Positions 9,212 to 18,224 of a stretch of 64,000 bases of DNA are shown here, piece by piece. The notes beneath the pieces were generated by a model. The model saw nothing but the letters and a program-made list of their open reading frames with translations, was not told the DNA's origin and ran no database searches. This stretch comes from CAYNNQ01 sp051748085 (GTDB lineage Bacteria; Desulfobacterota; Desulfovibrionia; Desulfovibrionales; Desulfonatronovibrionaceae). The translations under genes and the position numbers were made by a program. The stretch's first letter is position 1. Each line of letters starts with the position of its first letter. The stretch lies in contig JBNJHA010000007.1 of NCBI GenBank assembly GCA_051748085.1, positions 1 through 64,000 of the forward strand, written 5' to 3'.

Positions 9212-10243
9212 CTAAATCCTTTTTTCTTCCACCGCATGACACGCGACCCGGCTGCCGTCTTCCATGTCCAGCAATTTGGGCCGTTCAAGCATGCAGCGCT
9301 CCTTTACATGCGGGCAGCGACCATGAAACACACAGCCCGGCGGCAGATTTATGGGCGTGGGAACTTCCCCGCGAAGTTTTATATGCCTGGAGCCGGCACG
9401 CCCCAGCCGGGGAATAGCGCTTAAAAGCGCCTGGGTGTATGGATGACGCGGGGAGGTAAACAGATCTTTCGTCCTGGACAGTTCGCAAAGCGAACCCAGG
9501 TACATGACCGCAACCCGCGTGCTGAAATGTTCAACCACCGACAGGTCGTGGGTGATGAACATATACGTCAGGCCGTGCTGATCCTGGGCATCCATGAGCA
9601 GATTCAGTATCTGGGCCTGAATGGAGACATCCAGGGCCGAAATCGGTTCATCGGCGACAATAAATTCCGGTGAAACCATTAACGCCCGGGCAATACTTAT
9701 CCGCTGCCTCTGACCGCCGGAAAATTCATGCGGATAGCGGTAGGACCATCCCGGATCAACCCCGACCTGAGCCATTACCTCAGCCACCCGTTCCTTGACC
9801 TGCTTGCCGGGCATATCCGGATTGTGGAAAACAACCGGTTCCTCCAGGATTTGCTGAACTATCATCCGCGGATTAAGAGATGCATAAGGGTCCTGGAAGA
9901 CCATCTGCATCCTCCGTCTGTAAGGGAGCATTTCCTTAGGGCTCAGATTGTCCGTGCGTTCTCCATGAAAAAAAACCTTGCCCGAATTGGGCGGATGCAA
10001 TCCAATGACCGTCCGGCCCAGCGTGGACTTGCCGCATCCGCTCTCTCCGACCACGCTCAGGGTCTCCCCGGGAAAAATGGACAAACAGACATCGTTCAGG
10101 GCCTTAACCGTGGTTTTTTTCCTGCGTATCCGGCCGTTCTCCCAGGTCAGCTGTTCCAGCAGTCCGCCTGAAATATCGAAATGCTTGACCAGATTCTCCA
10201 CCTTGAGAACTTTGTCCAGAGATATGGAAATTTTCTCGCGCAT
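9212..10243 (-). CDS. Peptide ABC transporter ATPase (OppF/DppF type)
   Basis: Second ATP-binding subunit of the peptide importer, 343 residues. Walker A is GESGCGKST, the signature is FSGGQRQRISIARAL and Walker B is EFIVADEPISALD. The C-terminal oligopeptide-transporter tail has PPGCVFHGRCPHVKERC, whose conserved cysteines resemble the Fe-S cysteines reported in this family. I placed the start at ATG 10243, right behind the oppD stop; a longer reading into oppD is unsupported. Last gene of the leftward operon, convergent with mltG. Confidence 0.9.
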   Translation of the reverse strand: MREKISISLDKVLKVENLVKHFDISGGLLEQLTWENGRIRRKKTTVKALNDVCLSIFPGETLSVVGESGCGKSTLGRTVIGLHPPNSGKVFFHGERTDNLSPKEMLPYRRRMQMVFQDPYASLNPRMIVQQILEEPVVFHNPDMPGKQVKERVAEVMAQVGVDPGWSYRYPHEFSGGQRQRISIARALMVSPEFIVADEPISALDVSIQAQILNLLMDAQDQHGLTYMFITHDLSVVEHFSTRVAVMYLGSLCELSRTKDLFTSPRHPYTQALLSAIPRLGRAGSRHIKLRGEVPTPINLPPGCVFHGRCPHVKERCMLERPKLLDMEDGSRVACHAVEEKRI

Positions 10244-10248
10244 AAAAA

Positions 10249-11223
10249 TCAATCCTGTCCAAAAAGATGGCAGGCAACCAGACCTGTTTTCTTCGGGTTG
10301 CTTTTGAGCTGCGGGGTTATCCGGCTGCAAACCGGTTTGGCCATCGTGCACCGGGGATGAAATGAACACCCGGAAGGGATGGAAGTTAGATTGGGCATTG
10401 TCCCCGGAATCTGGTTCAATCTTTTCCCGCTGTGCGCTGATTGCGGCAGGGCGCTGATCAGGCCGCGCGTGTAGGGATGCTGCGGATCATCCACGATTTC
10501 GCGGGTCGGACCGCTCTCCACTACTCTTCCCGCATACATTACAGCTGTTTTCTGCGTGGTCTGGGATACTACGCCCAAATCATGGGTTATAAGTATAAGC
10601 CCCATATTCTGAGTATCGCAAAGTTCCATCAAAAGATCCATTATTTCCGCCTGAATGGTCACATCCAGGGCGGTTGTCGGTTCATCGGCGATAATCAGGG
10701 CCGGTTCGGTCAAAAGGGAAATGGCGATGACTATCCGCTGGCGCATTCCGCCCGAAAATTCATGCGGGTACTGCCCCAGTCTTTTCTCCGGCGAGGGAAT
10801 ATACACGCGGCTCAGTTTGTCCATAACTATTTCCTCGACCTTTTTCATGGGCATCCCCGGGCGGTGGGTAAGCAAGGTCTCGGTCATCTGGGTGCCTATG
10901 GTCAAAACCGGGTTCAGGGTCATCATCGGATCCTGAAAAATCATGCTGATACGGTTGCCCCGGATATTGCGGATCTTTTCCGGAGAATACTCGTTTATCT
11001 TTTCTCCCTCGAAAAGGACCTCACCCCGGGCGATATAGCCGGGTTTGCTGATAAGATTTATTATCGAAAAACCGGCCACGGACTTGCCGGCTCCACTTTC
11101 ACCGACCAGTCCCAGACGCTCGCCTTTGTCCAGCTCAAAACTTATGCCGTTCAAAGCGGTCAAATCCCCGAAACGCAAGGCAAAGTTGACCACCAGATCG
11201 CGAACTTCAAGCAGCTTGGTCAT
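10249..11223 (-). CDS. Peptide ABC transporter ATPase (OppD/DppD type)
   Basis: First ATP-binding subunit, 324 residues. Walker A is GESGAGKSV, the signature is FSGGMRQRIVIAISL, Walker B is ALIIADEPTTALD and the switch His is in LILITHDLG. The C-terminal oligopeptide extension has IPSGCSFHPRCTMAKPVC. The start lies three bases after the stop of the permease gene. Together with the OppF-like ATPase it would energise uptake of di- or oligopeptides; the ligand is set by the binding protein at 13327-14955. Confidence 0.9.
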   Translation of the reverse strand: MTKLLEVRDLVVNFALRFGDLTALNGISFELDKGERLGLVGESGAGKSVAGFSIINLISKPGYIARGEVLFEGEKINEYSPEKIRNIRGNRISMIFQDPMMTLNPVLTIGTQMTETLLTHRPGMPMKKVEEIVMDKLSRVYIPSPEKRLGQYPHEFSGGMRQRIVIAISLLTEPALIIADEPTTALDVTIQAEIMDLLMELCDTQNMGLILITHDLGVVSQTTQKTAVMYAGRVVESGPTREIVDDPQHPYTRGLISALPQSAHSGKRLNQIPGTMPNLTSIPSGCSFHPRCTMAKPVCSRITPQLKSNPKKTGLVACHLFGQD

Positions 11224-11226
11224 TTA

Positions 11227-12153
11227 TCAACCTTTATACAATTTGGGGTTAAGCACGTCCCGCATCCAATCGCCCAGCAGGTTTATTACCAGGATCAAAA
11301 GGACCAGAAGCAGACCGGGAAACAGGGTGATCCACCACGATCCGCTGAGCATGTATTCAAAACCGATGTTGATTAACGATCCGAGCGAAGGTTTATGCGG
11401 GGGCATGCCCAGACCCAGAAAAGACAAAGCCGCCTCGCTCATAATGGCGTTGGCCACCTGGATTGTCGAAAGCACGAATATGGGCGAAAGGCAATTGGGC
11501 AGAATATGCCGCCACATAATGCGCTTGGAGCGAAAGCCGATAACCCGGGCCGCCTCCACGTATTCCTTGTTTTTCTCGGCCAGCACTGAAGCCCGGACTG
11601 TCCGTGCATATTGCGGCCATTGCGCCAGACCGATGACCACGATCAGAAACGGTATGGCAATCTGTTCAAAGCGGCCGACACCTATGGCCGCCTGCAAAAC
11701 GGCACTGACAAATATGGCCACCATCAGATACGAAAAAGATAATTGCACATCGGCAAGACGCATGAAAAAAGCATCCAGCTTGCCGCCGAAATATCCGGAA
11801 ACCAGTCCGACTATGACCCCGAGAACGGCTTGCAGAACAACAGCAGCCAGGCCGATGATTATAGATACGCGCATGCCGTAAATCATGGTGGACAAAAGGT
11901 CCCGGCCCTGATCATCCGTCCCCAGGACAAAATCCGGACTTCCGCCCTCAAGCCACATGGGGGGCATCTCCGCGTCCATAACATTTATCGCCGAAGTGTC
12001 ATAGGGATCGTACGGAGCGACAAAAGGTGCGCTGAAAGCGACCACGGTCAGAAACAAAAGGACCGTGAAGCTGACTATCGCCACCGGATCGCGCAGGAAA
12101 CTATACAGAAAATAGGAATCCCGAAAGGTTTTCCACTTGCTTCGCAGCTTCAT
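11227..12153 (-). CDS. Peptide ABC transporter permease (OppC/DppC type)
   Basis: Inner-membrane permease of 308 residues with the BPD-transport inner-membrane domain. The EAA-like loop is visible as EYVEAARVIGFRSKRIMWRHILPN. A long N-terminal segment with one helix (about 25-48) precedes the five-helix core, as is usual for OppC. The start overlaps the oppB stop by four bases (ATGA), indicating coupled translation. Confidence 0.9.
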   Translation of the reverse strand: MKLRSKWKTFRDSYFLYSFLRDPVAIVSFTVLLFLTVVAFSAPFVAPYDPYDTSAINVMDAEMPPMWLEGGSPDFVLGTDDQGRDLLSTMIYGMRVSIIIGLAAVVLQAVLGVIVGLVSGYFGGKLDAFFMRLADVQLSFSYLMVAIFVSAVLQAAIGVGRFEQIAIPFLIVVIGLAQWPQYARTVRASVLAEKNKEYVEAARVIGFRSKRIMWRHILPNCLSPIFVLSTIQVANAIMSEAALSFLGLGMPPHKPSLGSLINIGFEYMLSGSWWITLFPGLLLVLLILVINLLGDWMRDVLNPKLYKG

Positions 12154-13124
12154 TTAACCCCCGTTATCCGAACCTGGGGGTTGATCCAGCCGTAGACAAT
12201 ATCAACAAAAGTATTGACCACGACCATTACCAGTCCGACAAACATGAGATAGGCAACCAGAAGCGAAGTGTCGCTCCTTTCAACCGCTTCCATGAACAGA
12301 AAGCCGAGCCCCTGCCACTGAAAAACGGTCTCGGTCAAAATTGTGTAAGCTATTGTGATTCCAAGCTGCACGCCGCCCACGGTAATAACCGGCAGCAAGG
12401 TATTCTTAAAGGCGTGAACCATCCATATCCTGCGCGGTTTGAGCCCCTTGGCCCAGGCAAATTTTATGTATTCCGACTCCAGGACTTCCATCATTTCCGA
12501 GCGGATCAAACGGATAAACAGCGGGAGCATTATTGTCGACAGAGAAACGGCGGGCAGTATCAGATGCTTGATGCCGTCCCAGGTAAGAAGCCCGGTTTCC
12601 CAGCCTCCGATGGAAACGGTTTTGCCCCTGCCAAATGACGGCAGCCAGCCCAATTCGACTGAAAAAATGTATACCAGGACGATCGCGGTCAGGAATACCG
12701 GGATGGACACACCGATTATACTGCCGCCCATCACGGTTCGCGAGAACCAGTTTTTGGGATAAATGGCCGCAAAAACCCCCAGGGGCACTGACAGAAAAAC
12801 TATTATCAGGCTGCTGGCCAGCACCAGTTCTATGGTCGCCGGCGCCTTGTCCAGTATGACTTCGGTGGCCGGTTTATGATAAAAATAGGATATCCCCAGG
12901 TCGCCATGCATGATATTGCCCAAAAAACGCCAGTACTGATCCAGAACAGGGTCTTTGAGCCCCATCTCTTCACGCAGCGTTTCTCTTTCGGCTTCAGAAA
13001 CCGAAATTCCGGTAATCATTCTTACCGGGTCACCCACATTGTGCTTGATGGCAAAAGCAATCATGCTGATTATAAACATAACCAGGATTGCCTGGGCGAT
13101 GCGTCTGATAATAAATGCAGTCAT
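12150..13124 (-). CDS. Peptide ABC transporter permease (OppB/DppB type)
   Basis: Inner-membrane permease of 324 residues. The N-terminus MTAFIIRRIAQAILVMFIIS is the conserved first helix of the OppB family. The EAA loop reads EYIKFAWAKGLKPRRIWMVHAF. Six helices are expected. It pairs with the OppC-like permease, and it is separated from the upstream binding-protein gene by about 200 bases that hold a strong hairpin. Confidence 0.9.
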   Translation of the reverse strand: MTAFIIRRIAQAILVMFIISMIAFAIKHNVGDPVRMITGISVSEAERETLREEMGLKDPVLDQYWRFLGNIMHGDLGISYFYHKPATEVILDKAPATIELVLASSLIIVFLSVPLGVFAAIYPKNWFSRTVMGGSIIGVSIPVFLTAIVLVYIFSVELGWLPSFGRGKTVSIGGWETGLLTWDGIKHLILPAVSLSTIMLPLFIRLIRSEMMEVLESEYIKFAWAKGLKPRRIWMVHAFKNTLLPVITVGGVQLGITIAYTILTETVFQWQGLGFLFMEAVERSDTSLLVAYLMFVGLVMVVVNTFVDIVYGWINPQVRITGVK

Positions 13125-13176
13125 GCTCTATCAACCCGTCCGAAACAAATTAAGAAAAATGCACAGGCGCCCGGCA

Positions 13177-13213
13177 CACAAGAGCGGACCTTTATTGAAA
13201 GTCCGCTCTTGTG
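13177..13213 (-). terminator. Perfect hairpin between oppA and oppB genes
   Basis: A 13-bp perfect inverted repeat (CACAAGAGCGGAC / GTCCGCTCTTGTG) around an 11-base loop. No long T-run follows on the minus strand. The likely role is partial termination or protection of the binding-protein mRNA 3' end, which would give more binding protein than membrane subunits. The function is inferred. Confidence 0.6.
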
Positions 13214-13242
13214 GCGCCGATGCACGTTTAAAGCCTGCTATT

Positions 13243-13326
13243 TAATTTCCATCCGGAAAAGGGCCATTTCCGGACCGGGAACCCGATATTTCTAAATCCG
13301 GTAATTCTTGAATTTCCGGACAAGAA
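13243..13326. repeat. TTTCCATCCGGAAA palindrome (family E), long copy
   Basis: Contains TTTCCATCCGGAAAAGGGCC, a palindromic GGGCC centre, then AATTTCCGGACAAGAACT. Related copies are at 32518-32556, 48333-48372, 59927-59945 (inverted) and 60799-60840. It ends immediately at the oppA stop codon. Confidence 0.65.
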
Positions 13327-14955
13327 CTATTTAACAATCAAATCCCCGAAATACGGGAAATTCTGCTTGTTGATTATAGCTTCTATTCCCAGGTTATCCT
13401 TTCCGGCCCAGGAAAGATGCTGCCAGTGCAGAGGTACATAGGCCGCGTCATCATAAACGATCCTGGCCGCTTTCTGCAGCAGTTCCTTGCGCTTGGTCTT
13501 GTCCGTCTCGCTCTGGGATTTCAGGATCAGCTCATCCAGCTCCGGATTGCAGTATTTGCCGCTGTTGTATTGACCGTATCCGGTCTCCTTATTCATGCAC
13601 ATAAGCAGGAATTCGAAATAATTGGCCGAATCCTCGGTATCCGGATGCCAGCCGATCATCTGAATATCCGCGCTCTGCTCATCGAATTTGGTCCAATACT
13701 GGGCCTTGGGCATGGTCGTCAAGTTGACCTTGATATTGATTTTGGAAAGCATAGCCGCAACTGTCTGAGCGATCTTGTCGTCCTTCACATACCTGTTGTT
13801 CGGGGCGATCATGGAGCATTCAAACCCGTCTGCATAACCGGCTTCCTTCATCAATTCTTTGGCTTTATCCAGATCATAGCGGGGTGTAAGCTCAGGCTGA
13901 TAGCTGAGAAAACCCTCGGGGGCCTGCTGTCCGGCGGCCGTCGCCCGGCCTTCCATGATCTTATCCACGATGCCTTCGTTGTTGACCGCGTGAACAATCG
14001 CCTGACGCACTTTTTGGTCCTTGAATTCCGGACGGCGCTCCTGGTTCAGCTGGAAGGTTATGATCCGGCTTCCGGACATGGTTACCAGATTTATTCCGTC
14101 ATAATTCTCAACCCGGTCATAATCCTGCGGGGCGACCGGCATAATAAAGTCCACATCCCCGGAAAGAAGCGCGGCAACACGTGTGGAATCCTTCTTGATC
14201 GGGGTAAGTATTATTTTGGAGACATTACCGGTATTTGGATCCCAATAATTCTCGTACTCGGCAAAAACGGTCTTAACTCCCTGCTGACGCTCCACGACCT
14301 TGTACTTGCCGGTCCCGGACTCATGTGTATTTGCAAAAGAATACCCGGTCTTTTTTATCTGGTCCTTGGGCTCGCCGTTTTCATCCGTGCCAGTATAAAA
14401 TTCCTTGTCCAGGGGGAAAATATAGGTGGCCATATTCAGGACAAGCGGATAGGCCTTCTTGGTGATCAGGTCCACGGTATGGCTGTCCACTACCTTGGCC
14501 TCTTCAAACGGATCGAACAGACCCTTGAAATCCGCGCTTTTCTTCAACCGGTTAAGGGTCCAGACCACGTCCTCGGCGGTAAATGCGTTCCCGGAATGAA
14601 AGGTGACTCCCTCACGCAGGTAAAAACGCATGGTCCGGTCGTCAATCCTTTCCCATTTCTTAGCCAGTCTGGGTTCAAAGGTCATTTCCTTGGTCCACCG
14701 GATAAGGGGATCAAAGACCATATGCGAATACTGGAGCATTCCTCCGGAAAGCTGACAATGCGGATCCAGGGAAACAGGATCGGCGTCCATAGCTAAACGC
14801 AGGGTCTTTCCCTTGGCTTCTTCTCCGGCTTTGGTTTCAACCGTTTCCGTTTCAGCCTTTTTTTCTTTTTTGGCTTCTTCCTGCGGAGCTTCCTGACATC
14901 CGGCAACCAGAAACATCAGGATCAGAAATCCAAAAATAAAACTTTTCCTTACCAT
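13327..14955 (-). CDS. Peptide ABC transporter substrate-binding lipoprotein (family 5)
   Basis: Periplasmic binding protein of the OppA/DppA family (SBP_bac_5), 542 residues. The signal peptide ends in a lipobox (FLVAGC) with the lipidated Cys near residue 20, followed by a Glu/Lys-rich linker to about residue 45. The solute-binding core has LRLAMDADPVSLDPH at its start and the family block around SGNAFTAEDVVWTLNRLK. ATG 14955 has GGAGG eight bases upstream, so it is preferred over the GTG at 14970. First gene of the five-gene leftward uptake operon. The ligand (di-, oligopeptide or nickel-type) cannot be told. Confidence 0.9.
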   Translation of the reverse strand: MVRKSFIFGFLILMFLVAGCQEAPQEEAKKEKKAETETVETKAGEEAKGKTLRLAMDADPVSLDPHCQLSGGMLQYSHMVFDPLIRWTKEMTFEPRLAKKWERIDDRTMRFYLREGVTFHSGNAFTAEDVVWTLNRLKKSADFKGLFDPFEEAKVVDSHTVDLITKKAYPLVLNMATYIFPLDKEFYTGTDENGEPKDQIKKTGYSFANTHESGTGKYKVVERQQGVKTVFAEYENYWDPNTGNVSKIILTPIKKDSTRVAALLSGDVDFIMPVAPQDYDRVENYDGINLVTMSGSRIITFQLNQERRPEFKDQKVRQAIVHAVNNEGIVDKIMEGRATAAGQQAPEGFLSYQPELTPRYDLDKAKELMKEAGYADGFECSMIAPNNRYVKDDKIAQTVAAMLSKINIKVNLTTMPKAQYWTKFDEQSADIQMIGWHPDTEDSANYFEFLLMCMNKETGYGQYNSGKYCNPELDELILKSQSETDKTKRKELLQKAARIVYDDAAYVPLHWQHLSWAGKDNLGIEAIINKQNFPYFGDLIVK

Positions 14956-15341
14956 TCCTTTTTCCTCCACCCATTAGAATTTTATTGAAACGACATTGGA
15001 AATATTACACATTGAAGACAAAAAAATCAATAAGTATATATCCACCGTGCGGCCACCTTTTCAAAAACATGAAAAACCTCAGGTTAGTTTAATATGAAAT
15101 TGACTCTTCGGCGAAAGGCCTGGTTTTTTGTAACTATTCAGAAAATTGTTTCAAAAAAACATGGTGAACCGCAAGGGCGCAAAACACGCAAAGTTCAAGA
15201 GGCGAAGCAAGTAATGACTTTTTATCCATCTGAACCGAAGCGGCAATTTTTTGCTTCATCGGCCCCTTCAGGCCGATTGGTCTCAATTACATCTATTTTT
15301 TAGAAAATCTCAAGACAACAAGAATCTGAATCCGGCAGGAA
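14956..15341. other. Intergenic region with degraded repeats
   Basis: No gene seen. 15131-15170 resembles a worn GTTCACC element (GTAACTATTCAG, then ACATGGTGAACCG). 15168-15225 is an inverted form of the family D repeat (ACCGCAAGGGCGC, ACACGCAAAGTTCAAGAGGC). The oppA promoter should lie in its left part. Confidence 0.5.
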
Positions 15342-15710
15342 TCACTTCCTTTTTCCGGCCAGAGCTTTGTCCACCTTGTCCAAAAGTTCGGTCAAATCAA
15401 CGGACTTGACCACATAATAATCGGCGGCAATCGATTTCAGATCATGCTGGAAGCTGTCATAGGCAGTGCATAAAATAACCGGAACATACTGGTCCCGCGC
15501 CCTTATTTCCTGCAGGATATCCAGACCGGACTTCGCTCCGCCCAGTTTTATATCCAGGACAACGACATCTGGACCGGATTCTTGCAAAAGCGTATCCACA
15601 TCTTCGCTGCCGTCTGAAGTGACAACCTTGTATCCCTTATCCTCCAACTCTTCCTGATAAAGCATTCTGATATGCAGTTCATCATCTACGACTAATATGC
15701 TTTTTGCCAT
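15342..15710 (-). CDS. Single-domain response regulator
   Basis: Stand-alone receiver domain of 122 residues with no output domain. The acidic pair D9/D10, the phosphoacceptor D53 (VVVLDIKLGG), the CTA Thr and the Lys in YYVVKSVDL are all present. GGAGC five bases upstream supports ATG 15710. No kinase is adjacent, so it probably takes part in a phosphorelay or protein-interaction switch with a remote kinase; the hybrid kinase at 19.3-22.2 kb is one candidate but that is speculation. Confidence 0.88.
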   Translation of the reverse strand: MAKSILVVDDELHIRMLYQEELEDKGYKVVTSDGSEDVDTLLQESGPDVVVLDIKLGGAKSGLDILQEIRARDQYVPVILCTAYDSFQHDLKSIAADYYVVKSVDLTELLDKVDKALAGKRK

Positions 15711-15909
15711 GTCCCGCTCCTCATGCTTAGGGTCCGTTCATCTAAAATGTTTAAAAACCAATTAAACATTTTTCAAATTATAAGGCAACAAAATTAACCC
15801 GCTTGTCGGCATGAGTTTATTGCCCCGACCGGCTTTGATTTTTGTGCATTTCAGGCAAATAAACCACTTCCTCTTTTCAACCCCGGGCAAAAACTGTATT
15901 CAAATTTTC

Positions 15910-17586
15910 ATGCGCTTACTTCTAATATATCCGCCCTGCCTTGAACCGAGATACACGGATCAGGATCATACCTGCACCCCGATCGGACTGTACTATCTCG
16001 CTGCGCTTCTCTTGGACCGCGGCTTTGAAGTGCGTATCGCGAACGCTTACCAACAGCAGCTGGACAGAACCGGGCTCACAAAACTGATCAAAGAATATCA
16101 GCCCCGGCTGGTCGGTTTCTCGATATTCAACGCCAATCGCTGGGCGGCCCTTGAGTACTGCCGGATAATAAAGGAGGTTTCTCCCCGCGTACTGACTCTT
16201 TTCGGCGGAGTGGCCGCGACTTTCATGTTCGAGCATTTTTTAGGCAATTTCCCCCATCCGGATTATATAATCCGTGGAGAAGGCGAAATACCTTTTGAAA
16301 TTATGGCCCGGCAATTACAAAAAAACAGGCTTGAACCGCAAAAAATTCCCGGCCTGGCCTGGCGCGAAGGCGGACGGATCCGCACCAATCCCCTGCCGGA
16401 CTTCATTTCCGATCTAAACCAACTTCCGGATCCGGCCCGCTATTTTGCCTTCAGCCATATTGCCTTGAGCCGGGGATGTCCGGGAAATTGCACTTTTTGC
16501 GCCTCCCCGGCCTTCTGGAAACGCAAGGTCCGTTTTCATTCCGCTGAATATTTTGTAAATCAGTTACAACGCCTTAATGAGCGGGGAATCGCCTTTTTCA
16601 ACGTCAGTGACGATACTTTTACGCTCAAGACACAATTGGTCCGCGAAGTCTGCCGCAAGATAATCGATTCCGGCCTGGACATAACCTGGTCGGCCATTTC
16701 CCGGGTGGACCGCGTGGACCGGAAGACTCTGAGGCTCATGCGCCGGGCCGGATGTATTCAGATAAGTTTTGGAGTTGAAAGCGGATCGGAAAATATGCGC
16801 CGGGAGCTGAATAAGCAGACACGCACTGAGGACATCCTGAACGCCTTTGACCTGTGCAGAAAAAATCATATCCTGCCCCGGGCCTATTTTATATATGCCT
16901 GCCCCGGAGAAAACGAACAGACCATTGCCGCGAGCGCCGGACTGATCCGCGAAATCAAGCCGCTGAGCGCCATATTCTACATCCTGCACTTGTTTCCGGG
17001 AACGGCCATGTATGAAGAGGCCAAAAAGAAACGCTACCTGGACGACACTGTCTGGCTCCGAAATATCGAGGATGTTTCCTGGCACGAATTGGACGAAGAC
17101 ATGGACGAAAACAAGGTCTTGTCTTTCGGCCGGGCACTTCGCGCAGCTTTTTACGCATCTATGCCCGAGGCGGCGGACAGCCTGCGTATCAGACAAGACG
17201 AAAAACGCCCGGAACTGGCCGCGGACTTTTTCTCCCGGCTGGGTCTGACCCTAACACACGGCGACCTGGCCCGGATAGAGGAAATTCCCGACAAGGAAAA
17301 AACGGCCCGGAAACTATTTGCCAGAGCCCTGCGGGCTTTTCCGGACCGGCGGGCATATCTGGGTCTTGGCTTGCTGGTGCAGAAAAAACACAATTTCCAT
17401 GCGGCAGAAAAAATATTGCAAAAAGGCCTGGCTTATTTTCCAAACGACAAAGAGCTCAAAACAAGCCTCGCTCTCTGTCTGATGAATACCGGGCGGTTCG
17501 GCGAAGCTCTAGAGCACCTTATGCCTTTTGCCGGGCATCCGGATATCGCGTTTTATATAAGGGAATGCCGGGCCAGGATAAAATAG
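15910..17586 (+). CDS. B12-binding-domain radical SAM protein with TPR-like tail
   Basis: 558-residue radical SAM enzyme. An N-terminal cobalamin-binding-type Rossmann domain (about 1-170, RLLLIYPPCLEPRY to YIIRGEGEIPFE) precedes the radical SAM core with SRGCPGNCTFC, cysteines at about 190, 194 and 197, which bind the [4Fe-4S] cluster. Further core features are FGVESGSENMRRELNKQT and YFIYACPGE. The last 120 residues look like tetratricopeptide helices (YLGLGLLVQKKHNFHAAEKI). Family members methylate or rearrange diverse substrates such as lipids, hopanoids or phosphonates, so the substrate is unknown. The start at 15910 is chosen by homology to the usual N-terminus; its ribosome site is weak. 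Confidence 0.85.
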   Translation: MRLLLIYPPCLEPRYTDQDHTCTPIGLYYLAALLLDRGFEVRIANAYQQQLDRTGLTKLIKEYQPRLVGFSIFNANRWAALEYCRIIKEVSPRVLTLFGGVAATFMFEHFLGNFPHPDYIIRGEGEIPFEIMARQLQKNRLEPQKIPGLAWREGGRIRTNPLPDFISDLNQLPDPARYFAFSHIALSRGCPGNCTFCASPAFWKRKVRFHSAEYFVNQLQRLNERGIAFFNVSDDTFTLKTQLVREVCRKIIDSGLDITWSAISRVDRVDRKTLRLMRRAGCIQISFGVESGSENMRRELNKQTRTEDILNAFDLCRKNHILPRAYFIYACPGENEQTIAASAGLIREIKPLSAIFYILHLFPGTAMYEEAKKKRYLDDTVWLRNIEDVSWHELDEDMDENKVLSFGRALRAAFYASMPEAADSLRIRQDEKRPELAADFFSRLGLTLTHGDLARIEEIPDKEKTARKLFARALRAFPDRRAYLGLGLLVQKKHNFHAAEKILQKGLAYFPNDKELKTSLALCLMNTGRFGEALEHLMPFAGHPDIAFYIRECRARIK

Positions 17587-17590
17587 ATGG

Positions 17591-17740
17591 GTAACTATTC
17601 AGCCCACTAATAGTTCACCGGATTTTTTGCGAAAGTTTGCGGCAGACCGCCCGATTTTCTTATGCACTCAAAAAGGGGGAAACCGGACCGCGGGATGGAA
17701 CCTAAAAACCAGTTTCCCAAAAAATACATGGTTCGTCTCA
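17591..17740. repeat. GTTCACC-ended element (family A), left half
   Basis: Contains AACTATTCAGCCCACTAAT, TAGTTCACCGGATTTTTTGC and the module TTCTTATGCACTC followed by the GGGGGAAACCGGACC block. The block AACCGGACCGCGGGATGGAAC is shared, with few changes, by the GGTTCCTCGACG-ended copy at 48398-48700. Confidence 0.75.
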
Positions 17741-17766
17741 AGAATCTGTGCAACACATTTCATATT

Positions 17767-17899
17767 GTTAGGATTTCTTTCTTCGGGATCGAAATCGCTA
17801 TCGGGATCGGAATCGACCTCATAAGCCGAAAATTCCTCGCGCACCGAACGACATATTATTTCGATTTCGATAGCGATCCCGATTTGGATAATCCCAACG
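17767..17899. repeat. GATTTCGAT element (family B), copy 2
   Basis: Inverted copy of 7501-7631: ends GTTAGGATT and AATCCCAAC, internal CGGGATCGAAATCGCTATCG and ATTTCGATTTCGATAGCGAT arms. It lies inside what looks like a split family A element. Confidence 0.85.
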
Positions 17900-18039
17900 G
17901 TTAGTCAACTCAACAGCTTTTAACAAAAACCTTTAAGTTCAGGCAGTTAAGTGTTTCTCGTAGGTTTTTAACAACAAACTTTTGCACAAATTTGTGCGAG
18001 GAACCAAATACATTACCGGTACAAAAATTTGCCTTTCTC

Positions 18040-18195
18040 AGGAATCAGCGAGTCCGGAGGGGGCAAGCATCACCCTTTGGAGGGCATTAGAAAATCGCAG
18101 GCCGAAAGCATGGAAAGCAAAAAATTTGGTGAACAAATATCTATTCAGCCCACTAATAGTTCACCGGATTTTTTGCGAAAGTTTGCTGAACAGAC
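18040..18195. repeat. Family A right half followed by a second left end
   Basis: The core CAGCGAGTCCGGAGGGGGC, ATCACCCTTTGGAGGGCAT and TTAGAAAATCGCAGGCCG leads to the right end AAAAAATTTGGTGAACAAAT. It is directly followed by CTATTCAGCCCACTAATAG and the left end GTTCACCGGATTTTTTGC. Two element ends thus abut head to tail. Confidence 0.75.
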
Positions 18196-18224
18196 ACAGG
18201 TTAAGGAACAAATACGAGTATACT

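Larger units (their letters stand above)
17587..18224. other. Composite repeat island upstream of the PotD-like gene
   Basis: No gene seen in 638 bases. Left end of a GTTCACC element at 17591-17650, its GGGGGAAACCGGACCGCGG module at about 17670-17692, a GATTTCGAT element at 17767-17899, unique sequence, then the right half of a GTTCACC element (about 18040-18142). A second left end starts at about 18143 and ends around 18195. This looks like one element interrupted by another. Confidence 0.7.

Noticed and set aside
10441..11376. Long antisense open frames over the peptide transporter and other GC-richer genes (for example 13417-14796, 47586-48215)
   Set aside because: They lie opposite well-supported conserved genes and encode no recognisable domain.
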